Assembly (NCBI GenBank): GCA_937926975.1 | Contig: CALBCJ010000024.1 | Span: 1 to 61,359, forward strand | DNA from: an uncultured Propionibacteriaceae bacterium | GTDB lineage: Bacteria > Actinomycetota > Actinomycetes > Propionibacteriales > Propionibacteriaceae | Direction: 5' to 3' | Length of the DNA stretch: 61,359 bases | Part shown: positions 9,305 to 17,998 of the stretch, piece after piece | Layout of the letters: every line of letters starts with the position of its first letter | Numbering within the stretch: position 1 is the stretch's first letter | Position numbers and translations under genes: made by a program | Notes under the pieces: generated by a model | Seen by the model: the letters and a program-made list of their open reading frames with translations, nothing else | Told to the model about the DNA's origin: nothing | The model's database searches: none

Positions 9305-10480
9305 ATGCGCTTTCACCTGGCCGAGATCGTCGCCGACCACTCCACCGCCCAGCCCTCCCAGGTCTGGCAGGAGAGCATCCGTCTGAGCACCGAGCACGAG
9401 CTGGCCACCCTCGGCTACACCGACCTGGTGAGCGTCGACCCGAGCCTCAGCGCCGCCCGCTACGCCGACCAGCGGCAGACGACCAAGGCCCACCTGCTGG
9501 CCGTGGCCGGAGCCGACCCCGGCGGGCCGCGCGGCCCGTACGGCCACCGCGGCATCCCCAGCCGCGGCGAGGCCCCGATCACGACCGGCTCGCTGCTGGG
9601 CCGGGTCCAGGTCGAGGTCGACCGCGGCGAGAACAACCACCTGGGGCAGCTGGGCATGGTGCTGGTCGGCGAGAGCCACCGCCGACAGGGAGTCGGGACC
9701 GCCCTGCTCCGCGCCGCTGAGCACCTGGCTCAGGGGCTGGGCGCGACCACGATGCTGGTCTGGGGATCGGCCGCCCGAACCGCACCCGACGAGAGCACCG
9801 ACGCCGTCACCGACCCCAGCGGCCAGGTCCGGCTGCGGACCGACGACCCCGGGGTCCGGTTTGCCCTCCAGCACGGGTACAGGCTCGCCCAGGCCGAGCG
9901 GCACAGCGTGCAGCCGCTGCCGGTGCCGCCCGAGGTGCTGCTGCCGGCCCTGGACCCGTCTAGGGCCCAGGCGGCCGGGTACGAGGTCGTCAGCTATCGC
10001 GGGGCGACCCCGGAGCCGTACCTGGACTCGGTGGCCCGGCTGTACGAGGCGATGTCGACCGACCCACCGCTAGGCGAGGTGGACTACCGGCCCGAGACGT
10101 ACGACGCCGAGCGGGTCCGTACCGAGGAGGAGCAGATGCTCCGCGGCCATGACGTCTTCACCACCGCCGCCCGGCACGTCGAGTCCGGAGCCCTGGTCGC
10201 CTTCACCCAGCTGCTGGCCCCGTACAACCGCCACCCCGAGGCGGTGTACCAGGAGAACACCGTGGTCCTCAAGGGACACCGCGGCCACGGGCTGGGGATG
10301 CTGATCAAGGCCACCAACTGCGACCTGGTCTACCGCGAGCGCCCCACCTCGCGCCGGGTCCACACCTGGAACGCCGACGAGAACGAGCACATGCTGGAGA
10401 TCAACACCACCCTGGGCTACCGGCTCGAGGAGATCATCGCCACCTGGCAGAAGACCACTCAGTCAAGCAAAGGGGCGTAA
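9305..10480 (+). CDS. GNAT-family acetyltransferase with two domains
   Basis: 391 residues with two GNAT-like halves. The first (about 1-200) has the acetyl-CoA motif A region VLVGESHRRQGVGTALLRAA; the second (about 230-391) has a similar element, VVLKGHRGHGLGMLIKATN. Duplicated GNAT proteins of this kind are common in actinobacteria and some act on antibiotics or mycothiol precursors, but nothing here shows the substrate. The start is set by the promoter 7 nt upstream (leaderless). The 3' end overlaps the 3' end of the convergent map gene by 22 bp. Confidence 0.8.
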   Translation: MRFHLAEIVADHSTAQPSQVWQESIRLSTEHELATLGYTDLVSVDPSLSAARYADQRQTTKAHLLAVAGADPGGPRGPYGHRGIPSRGEAPITTGSLLGRVQVEVDRGENNHLGQLGMVLVGESHRRQGVGTALLRAAEHLAQGLGATTMLVWGSAARTAPDESTDAVTDPSGQVRLRTDDPGVRFALQHGYRLAQAERHSVQPLPVPPEVLLPALDPSRAQAAGYEVVSYRGATPEPYLDSVARLYEAMSTDPPLGEVDYRPETYDAERVRTEEEQMLRGHDVFTTAARHVESGALVAFTQLLAPYNRHPEAVYQENTVVLKGHRGHGLGMLIKATNCDLVYRERPTSRRVHTWNADENEHMLEINTTLGYRLEEIIATWQKTTQSSKGA

Positions 10481-11310
10481 GGGGCTCCGAGCGCCGTCAG
10501 CTCGGCTTCGCCGCCGTCCTCGGCGGTGGTGACCCAGACACCACCCTCGGTCACCACGACGGTGTGCTCCCAGTGGCTGGCCCAGGAGCGGTCGACGGTG
10601 ACCACCGTCCAGTCGTCGTCCAGCACCGCGGTCTCGGGGCTGCCCTGGGTCAGGATCGGCTCGATCGCGACCGCCGCCCCCGCCACCAGGGTCGGGCCTC
10701 GCCCGGCCCGGCCCAGGTTCGGCACGTCGGGGTCCATGTGCATCCGGGAGCCGATCCCGTGCCCGGTGTACTCGGCGACGATCCCGTACCCCAGGCGCCG
10801 GCCGCGGACCGACTGCTCGACGGCCGCCGAGATGTCGCCGACCCGGCACCCGGGGCGGACCGCAGCGATCCCGGCCCACATCGCGGTCCGGGTGGCGCCA
10901 CTGAGCGCCCTCGCCTCCGGCGACACCGAGCCGACCTCGACGGTGACCGCCGAGTCGCCGTGGAAACCGTCCACGATGGCCCCGAAGTCGATCGAGACCA
11001 GGTCCCCCTCGGCCAGCGGCTGCTGGCCCGGGATCCCGTGAACCACCTGGTCGTTGACGCTGATGCAGGCTACTGCCGGGAACGGCGGGATCCCTCGCCC
11101 AGCCGGGTAGCCGAGGAACGAGGACCTGGCACCGGCACTGGCGAGCACCTCCCGACCCACCTGGTCCAGCTCGGCGGTGGTGGCACCCGGCCGGGCAGCC
11201 GCCGCCATCTCGCGCAGCCCTCGGCAGACCACGAGGCCGGCCCGACGCATGGCCCGTACCTGGTCGGGGGTCTTGACCTCGATCCGGGGTCTCGGACGGC
11301 GCCGGATCAC
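10459..11310 (-). CDS. map: Type I methionine aminopeptidase
   Basis: Removes the initiator methionine from nascent proteins. 283 residues with the pita-bread fold metal ligands visible: aspartates in SIDFGAIVDGFHGDSA, the TGHGIG histidine, the AIEPI glutamate and the second glutamate in EHTVVV. The start overlaps the end of adk by 4 bp (ATGA), indicating translational coupling in a secY-adk-map unit. The expected downstream genes infA, rpmJ, rpsM, rpsK, rpsD, rpoA and rplQ do not follow. Confidence 0.95.
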   Translation of the reverse strand: MIRRRPRPRIEVKTPDQVRAMRRAGLVVCRGLREMAAAARPGATTAELDQVGREVLASAGARSSFLGYPAGRGIPPFPAVACISVNDQVVHGIPGQQPLAEGDLVSIDFGAIVDGFHGDSAVTVEVGSVSPEARALSGATRTAMWAGIAAVRPGCRVGDISAAVEQSVRGRRLGYGIVAEYTGHGIGSRMHMDPDVPNLGRAGRGPTLVAGAAVAIEPILTQGSPETAVLDDDWTVVTVDRSWASHWEHTVVVTEGGVWVTTAEDGGEAELTALGAPYAPLLD

Positions 11311-11882
11311 GAGGCCTGGCCGGCCAGCTCGTCGACCGCGGCCCGGATCCGGTCGGCGACCTCGTCAATGCTCCCGTTGCCGTCGACCCTGATCAGCACG
11401 CCCGCCTGACCGTAGTGCTCCAGCAGTGGCGCGGTGGCCTCGGTGTAGACCTCCATCCGGTGCCGGATCACGTCCTCGGTGTCATCGGCGCGTCCCTCGA
11501 CCTCGGCCCGCTTGAGCATCCGGCTCACGAGCAGGTCCGGGTCGACCTCCAGCGACAGTACCCCGTCCAGGCGGTGCTCACCGAGGATCTGCTCCAGCGC
11601 CGCCACCTGGTGCAGGGTGCGGGGGAAGCCGTCCAGCAGCCATCCCTGGGCAGCGTCCGGCTCGGCCAGCCGCTGAGCCACGACCTGCTCGGTGATCGTG
11701 TCTGGCACGTAGTTGCCGGCGGCTATGATCCGCTGCACCTCTTGCCCGAGCGGAGTGCCGGCCTTCACCTGGGCCCGGAAGATCTCGCCAGTGGAGACGG
11801 CCGGGACCTGCAGGTGCCGGGCGATGGTGACCGCCTGCGTCCCCTTGCCGGCTCCGGGTGGGCCCATGATCAACAGCCGCAT
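11307..11882 (-). CDS. adk: Adenylate kinase
   Basis: Interconverts ATP + AMP and 2 ADP. 191 residues: the short form without the zinc-binding LID insert. The Walker A motif is GPPGAGKGTQ near the N-terminus; the AMP-binding STGEIFR and the DGFPRTLHQ motif follow. It lies 97 bp downstream of secY and overlaps map by 4 bp, as in many spc operons. Confidence 0.97.
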   Translation of the reverse strand: MRLLIMGPPGAGKGTQAVTIARHLQVPAVSTGEIFRAQVKAGTPLGQEVQRIIAAGNYVPDTITEQVVAQRLAEPDAAQGWLLDGFPRTLHQVAALEQILGEHRLDGVLSLEVDPDLLVSRMLKRAEVEGRADDTEDVIRHRMEVYTEATAPLLEHYGQAGVLIRVDGNGSIDEVADRIRAAVDELAGQAS

Positions 11883-11979
11883 CGGTCATCCTCGTCTCGA
11901 CGGTACGGCCCCACCCTAGCCACCGGGCCGGGACAGGTGGCCACGGGGTCAGCGCTGGACGCCTCGCGACCGGGACAGG

Positions 11980-13293
11980 TCAGCGCAGGAAGCCCTCGTA
12001 GTGGCGCTGCTGCAGCTGGCTCTCGATCTGCTTCACGGTGTCGAGACCGACGCCGACCACGATCAGCAGTGAGGTTCCACCGAGGGGGAACTTGTTGTTG
12101 GAGTTGAGCAGCACGATCGCCAGCGTGGGGATCATCGAGATCAGCGCCAGGTACAGCGAGCCGGGCGCAGTGAGCCGGTTCAGCACGTACCGCAGGTAGT
12201 TCTCGGTCTGCTTGCCGGCTCGCTTGCCCTGGATGAAGCCGCCGTACTTCTTCATGTTGTCGGCGACCTCTTCGGGGTTGAAGGTGATCGCCACATAGAA
12301 GTAGGCGAAGAAGATGATCATCGCGAAGAAGATCAGATTGTACACCCAGTGCCGCCCGCTCTGGAAGTGCGCCGTGATCCAGGCCGCGCCCCAGGCGTCG
12401 GGGAAGAAGTTGGCGTACAGCACCGGCAGGTACAGCATGCTGGAGGCGAAGATCACCGGGATCACACCGGCCTGGTTCACCTTGAGCGGGATGTACGTGG
12501 TCGTGCCGCCGAACATCCGCCGCCCCACCATCCGCTTCGCGTACTGGACCGGGATCCGGCGCTGGGCCTGCTCCATGAAGATCACGCCCGCCATCACCAG
12601 CAGGCCGATCGCGATCACCAGCAGGAAGAGGAACCAGCCCTGGGTGCCGTCGGACTCGTGGGCGACCTTGATCTCCCACAGACCGGCCGGGAACTGAGCC
12701 GCGATCTGGGTGAAGATCATCACCGACATGCCGTTGCCGACACCGCGGTCGGTGATCAGCTCACCCATCCACATGATCACGCCGGTCCCGGCCGTCATCG
12801 TGAAGATCATCACGGCGACCGGGAAGTAGCCCTTGTCGTACACGATCCCGACACAGCCCTGGAAGAGCTGGTTGTTGACCGCCAGGGTCGTGAACGCGGT
12901 CGCCTGGATGACAGCCAGGAACAGGGTCAGGTAGCGGGTGTACTGAGTGATCGTCTGGGTCCCGGCGGCACCCTCCTTCTTCAGCGCCTCCAGACGGGGC
13001 ACGACCACCGTCATCAGCTGCAGAATGATGCTGGCGGTGATGTACGGCATGATGCCGAGCGCGAAGATCGCCAGCTGCAGCAGCGCCCCACCCGAGAACA
13101 GGTTGATCATCGAGTAGAGGCCGGCCTGGTCACCGGCGGTGGCCTGGGTCCGGCAGACGTTGAGCTGCTGAATGTTGACGTTCGGCACCGGGATCGTGGA
13201 GCCGATCCGGAACAGCACCATGATGAAGAGGGTGAACAGGATCTTCTTGCGCAGATCCGGGGTCCGGAACGCGTTGGCGAAGGCGGACAGCAT
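11980..13293 (-). CDS. secY: Protein translocase subunit SecY
   Basis: Channel subunit of the Sec translocon in the cytoplasmic membrane. 437 residues with ten hydrophobic segments expected for SecY. The N-terminus reads MLSAFANAFRTPDLRKKILF; the first periplasmic/plug region includes the glycine-rich FSGGALLQLAIFALGIMPYI. ATG 13293 has GGGAGAGGG upstream; the frame stays open to 13371 without further SecY similarity. It is separated from rplO by a GH3 gene and appears to have its own promoter. Confidence 0.96.
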   Translation of the reverse strand: MLSAFANAFRTPDLRKKILFTLFIMVLFRIGSTIPVPNVNIQQLNVCRTQATAGDQAGLYSMINLFSGGALLQLAIFALGIMPYITASIILQLMTVVVPRLEALKKEGAAGTQTITQYTRYLTLFLAVIQATAFTTLAVNNQLFQGCVGIVYDKGYFPVAVMIFTMTAGTGVIMWMGELITDRGVGNGMSVMIFTQIAAQFPAGLWEIKVAHESDGTQGWFLFLLVIAIGLLVMAGVIFMEQAQRRIPVQYAKRMVGRRMFGGTTTYIPLKVNQAGVIPVIFASSMLYLPVLYANFFPDAWGAAWITAHFQSGRHWVYNLIFFAMIIFFAYFYVAITFNPEEVADNMKKYGGFIQGKRAGKQTENYLRYVLNRLTAPGSLYLALISMIPTLAIVLLNSNNKFPLGGTSLLIVVGVGLDTVKQIESQLQQRHYEGFLR

Positions 13294-13554
13294 CCGAAGC
13301 CCTCTCCCCACTCTTGTTGGCGGCGCCCAGGGACGCCGACGGATCTCGCACCTGCTCAGGTGCCACGGCAACCGGGAAATCTTAACAGGGCCTGCCCAGG
13401 CCGCACCACCGCGGCGACCTGGGACGGCCCTCGAGCGGCCCTCGAGACACCGGCCCGGCGGCGTCGAGAGAGCTGGCGCAGGTGCTCCGGGGAACAGCAG
13501 CGGGCTGTCTCCGTGAGGCCCGGGACCGGGTCACAACCGGCTGAGCACCGCACC
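13294..13554. other. Intergenic region upstream of secY with tandem repeat and possible -10
   Basis: No gene seen. On the minus strand a TAAGAT hexamer (13379-13384) could be a -10 box for secY, without a good -35. Upstream of it lies a tandem 11-bp direct repeat CGGCCCTCGAG (13425-13446), each unit containing the CTCGAG palindrome, possibly a regulatory site. Confidence 0.4.
13425..13446. repeat. Tandem 11-bp direct repeat CGGCCCTCGAG x2
   Basis: Two exact adjacent copies. The repeat lies about 40 bp upstream of the candidate secY -10 hexamer and about 130 bp upstream of the secY start. Confidence 0.75.
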
Positions 13555-15006
13555 TCAGCCCGGCAGCGGCACGTCTCCAGGCCCCAGCACCAGCTCGGCC
13601 GTCACCAGGGCGTTCGGGCGGGCGTTCCCCAGCGCCCGGACCAGCCGTGGCACGTCGGGGGCACCGGCGGCGACCCCGGTGTGGACCACCACGGTCTCGG
13701 GACGAGCGGCCAGCAGCGCCCGCAGCGCCTCGGCCTCGCCCGTGTCGGCCCGCGGCAGCCGTACCAGGGCGACGGGGGTCGTGCCCGGGGGCAGCGGGGC
13801 ACCGGCGGCCAGCTCGGCGCCGCTGACGGTCGTGGCCTGGGCTCGGGCGAAGGCGTCGGCGTACGCCCGGGTCATCCGTCCGGCGGCGATGTCGGCCCGG
13901 GTCCGCAGGTCGACCAGCGTCACCGGTCCGGCGACCCGGACCTCGCCCGAGCTGGTCACGGCCTGGCGGGCCACCTCCAGCCCGAGCCGGTCCAGGTCGG
14001 CCACCAGGCCCGGCAGGTCCGGCTCCGGCGGGGCCGGGGGCCGGCTCAGCCGCCGGACCCGCTCGGCCCGTCGCCGCAGCTGCTGCTCGTCCAGCCGGCC
14101 AGCCGCCACGGCTGCCTCGATCGCGGTCACCGCCTCAGCCAGGGTGGCCTCCGGGTCGCGCTGCAGCGGCGAGTCCAGGCAGAGCAGGTCGGCCCCGGCC
14201 TCCAGGGCCCGGACGCAGGCCTCGCCGATCCCGGTCGCCGCCGAGGCCCCGGCCATCCCCAGGGCGTCGGTGACCACCACCGCCTCCGGGTTTCCGCGGC
14301 GCAGCAGCTCGGTCGCCCAGCTCGACAGCGAGGCCGGCCCCTCCCCCAGCGCCGGAACCAGCAGGTGAGCGGTCATCACCGCGCGCGTGGGAACCTTCCA
14401 GAACGGCGCCACGTCCCGGGCCCGTACGGTCTGCGCGTCAGCGTCGACCGTGGGCAGCCCCAGGTGGCTGTCGACGAGGGTGTCCCCGTGGCCGGGAAAG
14501 TGCTTGGCGCAGGCAGCGACCCCGGACTCGGCCAGACCCGCCACGAAGGCCTGGCCGTGCTCGACCACCAGCCCGGGCCGGTCGCCAAAGGACCGGACCC
14601 CGATCACGGGGTTGTCCGGCTCGCTGGCCACGTCCAGCACCGGGGCCAGGTTCAGGTCGACCCCGGCGGCAGCCACCAGCCGGCCCAGCCCGGCCCCGGC
14701 CCGGCGGGTCAGCCCCAGGTCACCGGCGGCCCCCAGCGCTGCCGCGCCGGGCAGGCTGGAACCGGTCGCCGCCTGGAGCCGGGTGACGTCGCCGCCCTCC
14801 TCGTCCAGGGCGATCAGCAGCTGCGGCGAGACCGCCCGCAGCTGCTCGGTGAGCTGGCGAGCGCCGGCGAGGTCGGGGGTGTTCACCGCGAACAGGCAGA
14901 CCGACCCCAGCCCATCGGCCAGCGCCTGCCGCAGCCAGCCGTCCAGCGGCTCACCGGGCCGGGTGCTGGTCCCGGCCATCAGGACTCCCAGCGCTGCCCG
15001 TGCCAT
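13555..15006 (-). CDS. Glycoside hydrolase family 3 protein, probable beta-N-acetylhexosaminidase (NagZ-like)
   Basis: 483 residues. The N-terminal GH3 TIM barrel carries KHFPGHGDTLVDSH (about residues 167-180), the family 3 N-acetylglucosaminidase signature whose His-Asp acts as general acid/base, and VVTDALGM (about 240) with the likely catalytic aspartate. LLIALDEEGGDVTRL is also typical. The last ~150 residues form an alpha/beta extension. No signal peptide is visible, so cytosolic muropeptide recycling (removal of GlcNAc) is likely. GGGAGG precedes the ATG. It sits between rplO and secY, an unusual site, just after the hairpin that ends the ribosomal operon. Confidence 0.88.
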   Translation of the reverse strand: MARAALGVLMAGTSTRPGEPLDGWLRQALADGLGSVCLFAVNTPDLAGARQLTEQLRAVSPQLLIALDEEGGDVTRLQAATGSSLPGAAALGAAGDLGLTRRAGAGLGRLVAAAGVDLNLAPVLDVASEPDNPVIGVRSFGDRPGLVVEHGQAFVAGLAESGVAACAKHFPGHGDTLVDSHLGLPTVDADAQTVRARDVAPFWKVPTRAVMTAHLLVPALGEGPASLSSWATELLRRGNPEAVVVTDALGMAGASAATGIGEACVRALEAGADLLCLDSPLQRDPEATLAEAVTAIEAAVAAGRLDEQQLRRRAERVRRLSRPPAPPEPDLPGLVADLDRLGLEVARQAVTSSGEVRVAGPVTLVDLRTRADIAAGRMTRAYADAFARAQATTVSGAELAAGAPLPPGTTPVALVRLPRADTGEAEALRALLAARPETVVVHTGVAAGAPDVPRLVRALGNARPNALVTAELVLGPGDVPLPG

Positions 15007-15042
15007 CCCTGCACCTCCCGTCGTGACCCCCTGATAGCGACG

Positions 15043-15079
15043 GACCGCGGGTAGGCCCGGTCTGGGCCTACCCGCGGTC
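15043..15079 (-). terminator. Hairpin terminator ending the S10-spc operon
   Basis: Perfect 16-bp stem (GACCGCGGGTAGGCCC and its complement) with a 5-nt loop, 13 bp after the rplO stop. There is no U-tract, as often in actinobacteria. It would separate the ribosomal genes from the GH3-secY-adk-map genes. Confidence 0.85.
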
Positions 15080-15091
15080 GGTGCGCGGTGG

Positions 15092-15532
15092 TCAGAGCTC
15101 GTGAGCCGAGCCGCCCGCCTTCTCGATCTTCTCCTTCGCCGAGGCCGAGAACGCGTGGGCGCTCACCTGCAGCGCCACGCCGATCTCGCCGTTGCCGAGA
15201 ACCTTCACCAGCTGCCCGTCGCGGACGGCACCCTTGGCGACAAGGTCCTCCACCCGGACGTCGCCGCCCTCGGGGAAGAGCTCGGCCAGCCGGGCCACGT
15301 TCACGACCTGGTAGCTCACCTTGAACGGGTTCTTGAAGCCCTTGAGCTTCGGCAGCCGCATGTGCAGCGGCATCTGCCCGCCCTCGAAGCTCTCGGGGAT
15401 GCTGTGCCGAGCGCCAGAGCCCTTGGTACCGCGGCCAGCGGTCTTGCCCTTGGAGGCCTCGCCGCGGCCCACCCGGGTCTTCTTGGTGTGGGCACCGGGG
15501 GCCGGGCGCAGGTGGTGCACCTTCAGCGCCAT
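15092..15532 (-). CDS. rplO: 50S ribosomal protein L15
   Basis: 146 residues. The N-terminal basic, glycine-rich region (VGRGEASKGKTAGRGTKGSGAR) that threads into 23S rRNA and the C-terminal KIEKAGGSAHEL are both typical of L15. It is the last gene before the strong hairpin at 15043-15079, and 2 bp separate it from rpmD. Confidence 0.97.
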   Translation of the reverse strand: MALKVHHLRPAPGAHTKKTRVGRGEASKGKTAGRGTKGSGARHSIPESFEGGQMPLHMRLPKLKGFKNPFKVSYQVVNVARLAELFPEGGDVRVEDLVAKGAVRDGQLVKVLGNGEIGVALQVSAHAFSASAKEKIEKAGGSAHEL

Positions 15533-15534
15533 GG

Positions 15535-15717
15535 TCAGTCAACCTCCTCAACGGTCACCAGGTGCGAGACCGCACTGATCATGCCGCGCACCTCGGGACG
15601 GTCCTCCAGAGTCCGGCTCTGGCCGATCTTCTTGAGGCCCAGCGTGCGCAGGGTGTCACGCTGACGCTGCCTGCCTCCGACGCTGGACTTCACCTGCGTC
15701 ACCTTGAGCTGTGCCAT
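15535..15717 (-). CDS. rpmD: 50S ribosomal protein L30
   Basis: 60 residues, the usual size. AQLKVTQVKSSVGGRQRQRD followed by LRTLGLKKIGQSR is the L30 core. It lies between rpsE and rplO with 1-2 bp gaps, so it is translated as part of the operon. Confidence 0.97.
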   Translation of the reverse strand: MAQLKVTQVKSSVGGRQRQRDTLRTLGLKKIGQSRTLEDRPEVRGMISAVSHLVTVEEVD

Positions 15718-15718
15718 C

Positions 15719-16318
15719 TCAGTGGCTCCCTTCCGCCCGAGCCCGCAGCAGCGCGGCCGGGGTCACGTCCTCAACGGACTTGCCGCGGCGACGAGCCACC
15801 TGCTCCGGCTCCTCCAGGCTCTTCAGCGCCGCGACCGTGGCGTGGACCACGTTGATCGCGTTCGACGAGCCGAGCGACTTGGCCAGCACGTCACGGACAC
15901 CAGCGCACTCCAGCACCGCGCGGGCCGAGCCGCCGGCGATGACACCGGTACCGGGCGAGGCAGGGCGCAGCATGACCACGCCAGCCGCCTTCTCACCCTG
16001 GACCGGGTGCGGGATGGTGCCCTGGATCCGGGGAACCCGGAAGAAGTGCTTCTTGGCCTCCTCGACGCCCTTGGCGATCGCCGAGGGGACCTCCTTGGCC
16101 TTGCCGTAGCCGATACCCACGGTGCCGTCGCCGTCGCCCACCACGACCAGCGCGGTGAAGCTGAACCGACGTCCACCCTGGACCACCTTGGCAACCCGGT
16201 TGATCGCGACCACGCGCTCCAGGTACTGGTTGCGGTCGCGGTCGGCCTGGGACTGGCCCCGACGGTCGTCGCGACCGCGACGCTCGCCGCCACCGCGGCG
16301 CTGCTGCATCTCACTCAT
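15719..16318 (-). CDS. rpsE: 30S ribosomal protein S5
   Basis: 199 residues. An arginine-rich N-terminal extension (about 30 residues) precedes the double-stranded RNA-binding domain (ERVVAINRVAKVVQGGRRFS) and the C-terminal domain with RPASPGTGVIAGG. S5 contributes to decoding accuracy and mRNA entry. It is followed by rpmD after one base. Confidence 0.97.
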   Translation of the reverse strand: MSEMQQRRGGGERRGRDDRRGQSQADRDRNQYLERVVAINRVAKVVQGGRRFSFTALVVVGDGDGTVGIGYGKAKEVPSAIAKGVEEAKKHFFRVPRIQGTIPHPVQGEKAAGVVMLRPASPGTGVIAGGSARAVLECAGVRDVLAKSLGSSNAINVVHATVAALKSLEEPEQVARRRGKSVEDVTPAALLRARAEGSH

Positions 16319-16333
16319 CGCTCACACCCTCCG

Positions 16334-16720
16334 TCAGAACCCGAGTCCGGCCTCGCGGGCACCCTCGGCGAGGGCGGCCACACGGCCCTGGTACTTGTTG
16401 CCGGCCCGGTCGAACACGACCTGCTCGACTCCGGCCTTCTTGGCCCGCTCCGCGACCAGCCTGCCGACCTGCTTCGCCTTGCCGGACTTGTCGGCCTGCT
16501 GCTGGCGCAGCTCGGCCTCCATGGTCGACGCCGAGGCCAGCGTGGTGCCGGTGGTGTCGTCGACGACCTGGACGAACATGTGCCGGGTGGAGCGGGTGAC
16601 CACCAGCCGAGGACGCTCGGCGGTGCCGAAGATCCCCTTGCGGCCACGGTTCTGTCGGCGCTGCCGAGCAGCCTGCCGGTCGTTGAGCGTCTTGCGTACC
16701 GACAGCGAGATCGCCATCAC
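16334..16720 (-). CDS. rplR: 50S ribosomal protein L18
   Basis: 128 residues; binds 5S rRNA with L5. RPRLVVTRSTRHMFVQVVDD and the C-terminal FDRAGNKYQGRVAALAEGAR motif are typical. The start overlaps the rplF stop by 4 bp. Confidence 0.97.
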   Translation of the reverse strand: MMAISLSVRKTLNDRQAARQRRQNRGRKGIFGTAERPRLVVTRSTRHMFVQVVDDTTGTTLASASTMEAELRQQQADKSGKAKQVGRLVAERAKKAGVEQVVFDRAGNKYQGRVAALAEGAREAGLGF

Positions 16721-17259
16721 TTACCTGCCTTCCCGGCCTTGCGGCGGATCCGCTCGCCGGCGTAGTGCACGCCCTTGCCCTTGTACGGCTCCGGCTTGCG
16801 GATCTTGCGGATGTTGGCCGCGACCTCACCGACCTGCTGCTTGTCGATCCCCAGCACCGAGAAGCGGGTGTTGGTCTCGACGTTGAACGTGATGCCCTCC
16901 GGGGCGTTCACCACGACCGGGTGGCTGAAGCCCAGGGCGAGCTCCAGCTGGGTCGGGCTCTTGGCCGTGACCCGGTAGCCCACGCCGGTGATCTCCAGCT
17001 TCTTCTCGTAGCCCTCGGTGACCCCGACCACCATGTTGCTGACCAGGGTCCGGGTCAGCCCGTGGAGCGACTTCGACAGCCGCTCGTCGTTGGGGCGCGT
17101 CACCTCGATCTGGCCGTCCTCGGCGCGAGCCACCGTGATCGGCTCCGGGACCGTGTGGTGCAGCGTGCCCTTGGGACCCTTCACCGAGAGGTCCTGACCG
17201 TCCAGGGTGACCTCGACGCTGGCTGGGACCGGGATCGGGAGCTTTCCAATGCGAGACAT
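16717..17259 (-). CDS. rplF: 50S ribosomal protein L6
   Basis: 180 residues made of the two related L6 domains. The C-terminal signature RKPEPYKGKGVHYAGE is present. L6 lies near the sarcin-ricin loop and factor-binding site. It overlaps rplR by 4 bp, so the two are probably translationally coupled. Confidence 0.97.
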   Translation of the reverse strand: MSRIGKLPIPVPASVEVTLDGQDLSVKGPKGTLHHTVPEPITVARAEDGQIEVTRPNDERLSKSLHGLTRTLVSNMVVGVTEGYEKKLEITGVGYRVTAKSPTQLELALGFSHPVVVNAPEGITFNVETNTRFSVLGIDKQQVGEVAANIRKIRKPEPYKGKGVHYAGERIRRKAGKAGK

Positions 17260-17274
17260 GTCAACCTCCTCAGG

Positions 17275-17682
17275 TCACCAGACGTAGGCGAGGACCTCGC
17301 CGCCCACGCTCTTGTGGTTGGCGTCCTTGTCGGTCAGCAGACCCTGGCTGGTCGAGATGATCGCGATGCCGAGGCCACCGAGCACCTTCGGCAGGTCGTT
17401 CGACTTCGCGTACACCCGCAGACCGGGCTTGGAGATCCGCCGCACCCCGGCGATGGAGCGCTCCCGGTTGCGGCCGTACTTGAGGGTCACGGTGAGGGTC
17501 TTGCCCACCTCGCCCTCCTTCGGCTCGTTGACCGCGAAGTCGGCGATGTAGCCCTCCTGCTTGAGGATCTCGGCGATCCCCACCTTGATCTTGGAGCTCG
17601 GCATGGTCGTCTGGTCGTGGTACGCCTGGTTGGCGTTGCGCAGACGCGTCAGCATGTCTGCGATCGGATCGGTCATCGTCAT
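17275..17682 (-). CDS. rpsH: 30S ribosomal protein S8
   Basis: 135 residues. The start TMTDPIADMLTRLRNA and the C-terminal signature GLGIAIISTSQGLLTDKDA are typical. S8 organises the 16S central domain and in many bacteria represses its own operon; no such site was recognised here. The ORF contains two closely spaced possible ATG starts. Confidence 0.97.
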   Translation of the reverse strand: MTMTDPIADMLTRLRNANQAYHDQTTMPSSKIKVGIAEILKQEGYIADFAVNEPKEGEVGKTLTVTLKYGRNRERSIAGVRRISKPGLRVYAKSNDLPKVLGGLGIAIISTSQGLLTDKDANHKSVGGEVLAYVW

Positions 17683-17804
17683 GGCAGCAGTTGCCTCTTT
17701 CTCGCGGCGGTTTCTCCCGGTCGGTTGACCTACCGCGTTCGGTCCGGGGAAGCTCCCGGCAGCTGGTCAGGTGGTGGGCCGCGGCCCAGTGAAGCCGACT
17801 GGGG

Positions 17805-17990
17805 TCACCAGCTGGACTTGGTGACGCCCGGCAGCTCGCCCTTGTGAGCGAGGGTGCGCAGGCAGATCCGGCACAGGCCGAACTTACGGTACACAGCCTT
17901 CGGCCGGCCGCACTTCTGGCACCGGGTGTAGGCCCGGACCCCGAACTTCGGCTTGCGCGCCTGCTTGACCTTGAGTCCTGTCTTGGCCAC
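17805..17990 (-). CDS. rpsN: 30S ribosomal protein S14, zinc-binding (type Z)
   Basis: 61 residues, the short form. Four cysteines in two pairs, CQKC (C24/C27) and CRIC (C40/C43), form the zinc site. This is the zinc-dependent version; many actinobacteria hold a cysteine-free longer paralogue elsewhere for zinc starvation. It lies 8 bp after rplE, with 122 bp before rpsH. Confidence 0.97.
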   Translation of the reverse strand: MAKTGLKVKQARKPKFGVRAYTRCQKCGRPKAVYRKFGLCRICLRTLAHKGELPGVTKSSW

Positions 17991-17998
17991 TTACAGCC

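Noticed and set aside
12349..15054. Plus-strand open frame of about 900 codons across secY and the GH3 gene
   Set aside because: It is the complement of two well-supported genes and has no domain, start signal or ribosome-binding site.
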